64,000 bases of DNA, taken from assembly GCF_035599575.1 (NCBI RefSeq), contig NZ_CP141179.1, positions 2,294,001 through 2,358,000 on the forward strand, given 5' to 3'. The position numbers and the translations under genes are program-made. The first letter of the stretch is position 1. Each line of letters starts with the position of its first letter. The notes under the pieces are model-generated. The model saw only the letters and a list, made by a program, of their open reading frames with translations. It was not told the DNA's origin and did no database searches. Shown here piece after piece: positions 60,710 through 64,000 of this stretch. Origin of the DNA: Roseovarius sp. Pro17. GTDB taxonomy: Bacteria; Pseudomonadota; Alphaproteobacteria; Rhodobacterales; Rhodobacteraceae.

Positions 60710-61021
60710 TCACTCTGACATATCGACGCGGATGATTTGGCGCAGTTGCCCGGTGATCCGATCATAAATCAGAATTTCATCATCTTTGGTGACGACGGCA
60801 TACCAATCCGCGCCTTGGGTAAAGGCCACCGGCGTCGCGTCGCCGGGCAGCGCAATCGCGTCCGGCAAGCTCACATCTGACCCGCGCGCGAAGCGGGTGA
60901 CAAAGAGCGCAACGATCACTATGAACCCGATGATCATGGTCGCCGTCAGCGCCGTGACCAACACGCGCAGATATCGCACCATCGCCGGATCGACCGGCTG
61001 CATCTGGGGATCATCATTCAT
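60710..61021 (-). CDS. DUF6476 family membrane-anchored protein, 103 aa
   Basis: Start MNDDPQMQPVDPAMVRYLRVL after GAGAGG. One membrane helix at ~18-42 (VLVTALTATMIIGFIVIVALFV), then a ~60-residue soluble domain (DAIALPGDATPVAFTQGADWYAVVTKDDEILIYD, TGQLRQIIRVD) that may be periplasmic. Matches the DUF6476 layout. Its ATG and that of the divergent pseudouridine synthase share the palindrome CATG at 61019-61022. Confidence 0.82.
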   Translation of the reverse strand: MNDDPQMQPVDPAMVRYLRVLVTALTATMIIGFIVIVALFVTRFARGSDVSLPDAIALPGDATPVAFTQGADWYAVVTKDDEILIYDRITGQLRQIIRVDMSE

Positions 61022-62069
61022 GGGCTCGACCTCTCTTACGGTGCGGATCGGTATGGACCCGCCGCTGCGCCTTGACAAGGCGCTGGCCCGCGATGTGCCG
61101 GGGGATGCCGCCCTGTCGCGCACCCGCCTTGCCCGGCTGATCAACGAGGGTCAGGTTGCGGTCAATGGCGCGGTGGTGACGGACGCCAAATCGCGCGTGG
61201 CCGAGGGCGACGAGGTCAGCATCAAAGTTCCCGCACCCGAGGAAACGCACATCGCACCCGAGGCGATTGCACTGGACATCATGCATGAGGACGACGCCCT
61301 GATCGTGGTGAACAAGCCCGCCGGCATGGTCGTCCACCCCGCCCCCGGCACGCCCGGCGGCACGCTGGTCAACGCCCTGTTGCACCATTTCGGCGGCGAC
61401 CTGTCGGGCGTCGGCGGCATGAAACGTCCCGGCATCGTCCACCGCATCGACAAGGATACCAGCGGCCTTCTGGTCGTGGCCAAATCCGACGCCGCACATC
61501 ACGGTCTGGCCGAACAGTTCGCCAACCATACCGCGCAGCGCCGCTATCTGGCGCTATGTCACGGCACGCCCGAGGCGTCGGATCCCCGCCTGCGCGGTCT
61601 GCGTGGGGTCACGTTCGAGCCGGGCAATATCCTGCGCGTTGCGTCGCACCTCAATCGCCACCGCACGGACCGTCAGAAACAGGCTGTCTGCTGGGCCGGA
61701 GGCCGCCACGCTGTCACCCGCGCCCGCACGCTGGAGCGGTTCGGCGCCCCTGCGGCCTGCGCGCTGCTGGAGTGCTGGTTGGAAACCGGGCGCACACATC
61801 AGATCCGGGTGCATATGGCCTATGCAGGTCACGGCCTGATCGGTGATCCAGTCTATGGCGCGGGCCGCAAGCTGGCGCAAAAGGCGCTGCCGCCGGTCGG
61901 CGCGGCCATGGCGCAAGGCTTTGGCAGGCAGGCACTGCACGCTGCCAGCCTCGGCTTTGTTCACCCCATCAGCGGCGATGAGTTGGCGTTCGAGGCACCG
62001 CTACCAGATGATATGGCCCGCCTCATCGCGGCCCTTTCACCAGGTGACGAGACTAGCACAGTTTCGTGA
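61020..62069 (+). CDS. rluD: RluD-type 23S rRNA pseudouridine synthase, 349 aa
   Basis: Isomerises uridine to pseudouridine in large-subunit rRNA (U1911/1915/1917 for RluD). N-terminal S4 domain (RLDKALARDVP, SRTRLARLINEGQVAVNGAVV). The catalytic domain has VNKPAGMVVHPAPG and the active-site Asp in HRIDKDTSGLLVVAK; RTHQIRVHMAYAGHGLIGDPVYG closes the fold. Start 61020 has GGGGA 9 bases upstream and keeps the N-terminal strand; ATG 61053 is an alternative. RluC-like specificity cannot be fully excluded. Confidence 0.9.
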   Translation: MGSTSLTVRIGMDPPLRLDKALARDVPGDAALSRTRLARLINEGQVAVNGAVVTDAKSRVAEGDEVSIKVPAPEETHIAPEAIALDIMHEDDALIVVNKPAGMVVHPAPGTPGGTLVNALLHHFGGDLSGVGGMKRPGIVHRIDKDTSGLLVVAKSDAAHHGLAEQFANHTAQRRYLALCHGTPEASDPRLRGLRGVTFEPGNILRVASHLNRHRTDRQKQAVCWAGGRHAVTRARTLERFGAPAACALLECWLETGRTHQIRVHMAYAGHGLIGDPVYGAGRKLAQKALPPVGAAMAQGFGRQALHAASLGFVHPISGDELAFEAPLPDDMARLIAALSPGDETSTVS

Positions 62070-62160
62070 TCCCACCGACACACATCTGGCGCGAGGAACG
62101 AACCGGGTTCATGGTAGTTTAATCAAAGAATGCAAGAAGCATTGAAAACGGGCGCACAAA

Positions 62161-62209
62161 TGCCCAATTAGATGTTAAGGCCGTAAACATTACGGCATCC
62201 GAAGGGGCA
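62161..62209 (+). promoter_or_regulatory. rpoH leader: hairpin and possible ribosome-site sequestration
   Basis: GCCGTAA-ACA-TTACGGC (62180-62196) is a perfect 7-bp hairpin 5 bases before the AAGGGG ribosome-binding site (62202-62207). TGCCC (62161-62165) can pair with GGGCA (62205-62209) around it, covering the site. A thermosensor-like switch is conceivable but unproven. Confidence 0.4.
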
Positions 62210-62214
62210 ATATC

Positions 62215-63111
62215 ATGGCAAATTATGCAAATCTGCCGGCACCGACGCCGGAGGGCGGGCTGAACCGCTATATGCAGGAAATCCGCAAATTCCCGCTGCT
62301 TGAGCCGGAAGAAGAATACATGCTGGCCAAACGCTGGGTCGAGCAGGAAGATACCGAGGCCGCGCACCGCATGGTCACGTCTCACTTGCGCCTGGCGGCC
62401 AAGATCGCGATGGGCTATCGCGGCTATGGATTGCCGCAGGCCGAGGTGATTTCCGAGGCGAATGTTGGCCTGATGCAGGCCGTCAAACGCTTTGATCCCG
62501 AAAGGGGATTCCGCCTTGCGACCTATGCGATGTGGTGGATCCGCGCCAGCATTCAGGAATATATCCTGCGCAGCTGGTCACTGGTCAAACTGGGCACGAC
62601 ATCGGGGCAGAAAAAACTGTTCTTCAACCTGCGCAAGGCCAAAAACAAGATTGGTGCGTTGGAAGAGGGCGATCTGCGCCCTGAAAACGTCAAGAAGATC
62701 GCAACCCAACTGGGCGTGACCGAAAAAGAGGTCATCTCAATGAACCGGCGCATGTCGGGGGGTGACGCGTCGCTGAATGCTACTGTCGGTTCCGAAGGCG
62801 AAGGGACCATGCAATGGCAGGATTGGCTCGAGGATGAAGATGCCGATCAGGCCACCGATTACGAGGAACGCGACGAACTGCTCGCGCGCCGCGAGATGTT
62901 GGCGGACGCGATGGACGTTCTGAATGATCGTGAAAAGGATATCCTGACCCAGCGCCGCCTGAGCGACAAGACAATCACGCTGGAGGAACTGAGCGGACAA
63001 TACGACGTCAGCCGCGAGCGAATTCGCCAGATTGAGGTGCGTGCGTTCGAAAAGTTGCAAGAGCGGATGCGCAAACTGGCGCAGGAAAAAGGGATGCTGG
63101 CCGACGCCTGA
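62215..63111 (+). CDS. rpoH: RNA polymerase sigma-32 factor (heat shock), 298 aa
   Basis: Directs transcription of chaperone and protease genes. Region 2.1-2.4: HRMVTSHLRLAAKIAMGYRGYGLP, ISEANVGLMQAVKRFDPERGFRLATYAMWWIRASIQEYILRSW. The RpoH box lies between regions 2 and 3 (GQKKLFFNLRKAKNKI). Region 4: LNDREKDILTQRRLSD and VSRERIRQIEVRAFEKLQ. Full length. Its position downstream of an rluD gene is common in Rhodobacterales. Paralogues (RpoH II) are usual in this order and are not in the window. Confidence 0.96.
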   Translation: MANYANLPAPTPEGGLNRYMQEIRKFPLLEPEEEYMLAKRWVEQEDTEAAHRMVTSHLRLAAKIAMGYRGYGLPQAEVISEANVGLMQAVKRFDPERGFRLATYAMWWIRASIQEYILRSWSLVKLGTTSGQKKLFFNLRKAKNKIGALEEGDLRPENVKKIATQLGVTEKEVISMNRRMSGGDASLNATVGSEGEGTMQWQDWLEDEDADQATDYEERDELLARREMLADAMDVLNDREKDILTQRRLSDKTITLEELSGQYDVSRERIRQIEVRAFEKLQERMRKLAQEKGMLADA

Positions 63112-63131
63112 TTGCAGGCCACACGTAACTT

Positions 63132-63161
63132 AAACGCCGCGCCATCTGGTGCGGCGTTTTT
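63132..63161. terminator. Intrinsic terminator between rpoH and nusB
   Basis: AAACGCCGC / GCGGCGTTT with GCC/GGT extending the stem, flanked by A on the left and TTTTT on the right. It can serve rpoH and, in reverse, nusB. Confidence 0.82.
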
Positions 63162-63171
63162 GCGTGACGCA

Positions 63172-63657
63172 TTAAAATGCCTCGGGTCGCGCCTCGCGCG
63201 CCATGTGGTCGAGCACCGCATTGACGAATTTCGGCTCTTTGCCATCGGGGAAAAAGCTGGTGGCGACGTCGACATATTCCGTGATGATAACGCGCGGCGG
63301 CGTTTCATCCCCGGTCAGTTCGGCGCCCGCTGCACGAAACAGCGCGCGCAGTGTCGGGTCGATCCGCGCGATGGGCCATTTGGCAACCAACGCGCGGTCA
63401 GTCATCTGGTCGATCCGGCGCTGGTCGTCGACCGCGCGGTCCAGCACGGTGCGAAACAGATCCTCGTCACCCTCGATCATGTCCGTCTCGTCATCAACCT
63501 CGGCACCAAAGCGGTGATCGAGAAACTCCAGATAGACGGCATTCACGTTCTGATCAGAATGCTCCATCTGAAACAGCGCCTGCACGGCATATAGCCGCGC
63601 GGCCGAGCGCATCTTGCGGCGCTGGTTGCCGGAAATGGGGGCGGGTTCAGTCGTCAT
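63172..63657 (-). CDS. nusB: Transcription antitermination factor NusB, 161 aa
   Basis: All-helical RNA-binding protein that, with NusE (S10), binds boxA for rRNA antitermination. RRKMRSAARLYAVQALFQMEHSD at the N-terminus and PPRVIITEYVDVATSFFPDGKEPKFVNAVLDHMA at the C-terminus are the family signatures. The ATG overlaps the ribH stop (ATGA), the usual ribH-nusB pairing. Confidence 0.95.
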   Translation of the reverse strand: MTTEPAPISGNQRRKMRSAARLYAVQALFQMEHSDQNVNAVYLEFLDHRFGAEVDDETDMIEGDEDLFRTVLDRAVDDQRRIDQMTDRALVAKWPIARIDPTLRALFRAAGAELTGDETPPRVIITEYVDVATSFFPDGKEPKFVNAVLDHMAREARPEAF

Positions 63658-64000
63658 GCCGTCGGAGTGTCCTTGGATGTGCCCGCGATCTGGATCTCGT
63701 CAACGCCGGGGATAAACCCAACGCCCTTGCGCGAAGCGCTCCACTTACGGGTCAGCGCAATTAGATGCAAGGCAGCAGCGGCGGCCCCTGCCCCTTTGTT
63801 CATGCGCTTAAGGTCGGCGCGCACCTCGGCCTGCTCGCGGTTCTCGACCGTCAGGATGCCATTACCGATGCAAATGCCCCGAAGGCCCAGCAGTGTGATG
63901 GCACGGCTGGAATCGTTGCAGACCGTTTCGTAATGCGTCGTCTCGCCGCGAATGACGCAGCCAAGCGCGACATAGCCGTCAAAATTGCTCAGCCGCTCGG
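63654..64000 (-). CDS. ribH: 6,7-dimethyl-8-ribityllumazine synthase, N-terminus outside the window
   Basis: Read from the minus strand: the visible 115 residues begin ERLSNFDGYVALGCVIRGET and contain the catalytic His in THYETVCNDSS, GNGILTVENREQAEVRAD and NKGAGAAAAALHLIAL. They end KDTPTA. This is the C-terminal ~70% of lumazine synthase, the penultimate riboflavin step; the capsid-type subunit is ~160-180 aa. It is coupled to nusB through ATGA. Confidence 0.95.
   Translation of the reverse strand, partial: ERLSNFDGYVALGCVIRGETTHYETVCNDSSRAITLLGLRGICIGNGILTVENREQAEVRADLKRMNKGAGAAAAALHLIALTRKWSASRKGVGFIPGVDEIQIAGTSKDTPTA

Overview
The window looks like core chromosome of a marine alphaproteobacterium of the Rhodobacterales (Roseobacter group). 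The grounds are GC-rich DNA, many ATGA-coupled genes, a dddL-type DMSP lyase, small Rhodobacterales-type families (DUF6476, DUF6324, DUF6497-like), CarD, a GTTC-N7-GTTC LexA box, and a tRNA-His gene without the usual extra 5' G. There are no transposases, phage genes or CRISPR arrays. Genes are densely packed on both strands. Both ends cut a gene: ppx/gppA on the left and ribH on the right.

1-4.6 kb holds a Ppx/GppA phosphatase, a secreted protein, an EEP-family hydrolase, a TerB-DnaJ protein, a GNAT acetyltransferase and a VOC protein. 4.7-18.1 kb, after a CAT-anticodon tRNA, is a propionyl-CoA assimilation region: methylmalonyl-CoA mutase, biotin carboxylase subunit PccA, carboxyltransferase subunit PccB and a ScfR/PccR-type regulator. 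Small lipoproteins and unknown proteins lie among them, and palindromic TTTGCAAA sites sit in the pccB and regulator promoters. 18.1-24.2 kb carries choline sulfatase (betC), an orphan peptide-type ABC binding protein, DMSP lyase (dddL), an EamA exporter and a TonB protein. DMSP cleavage yields acrylate, which this group routes to propionyl-CoA, so supply and use of propionyl-CoA sit within 17 kb.

24.6-30.5 kb holds an FMN-dependent hydroxy-acid dehydrogenase, pyruvate carboxylase with a coupled phosphoesterase, and tRNA-Gly. 30.6-34.2 kb is the hisB-hisH-hisA / hisF-hisE cluster, interrupted by a DUF302 gene on the other strand. 34.2-43.1 kb contains a Dabb protein, an orphan membrane protein, a CoA-binding protein, RlmB, tRNA-Tyr, a glycosyltransferase-like protein, O-acetylhomoserine sulfhydrylase and a 927-aa protein that resembles type II secretion or type IV pilus assembly parts joined in one chain.

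43.4-52.3 kb has a KefB-type antiporter, divergent cobT/cobS (late B12 synthesis, which the mutase needs), carD, fdxA, an S4-domain protein, a SUV3-like helicase and a TPR protein. 52.4-59.6 kb has an SCP2-like protein, a lysophospholipase, an FAH-family protein, a DNA-ligase-associated exonuclease and ligase, oligoendopeptidase F and a small membrane protein. 59.6-64 kb has a candidate structured RNA of about 165 nt, an SOS-regulated mmcB, DUF6324, tRNA-His, DUF6476, an RluD-type pseudouridine synthase, rpoH, nusB and ribH.

The least explained items are the 59.6-59.8 kb structured RNA candidate, the 927-aa fusion protein, two terminator-ended noncoding stretches (11.9-12.1 and 36.1-36.3 kb) and a probable CTG start codon at 13.28 kb.
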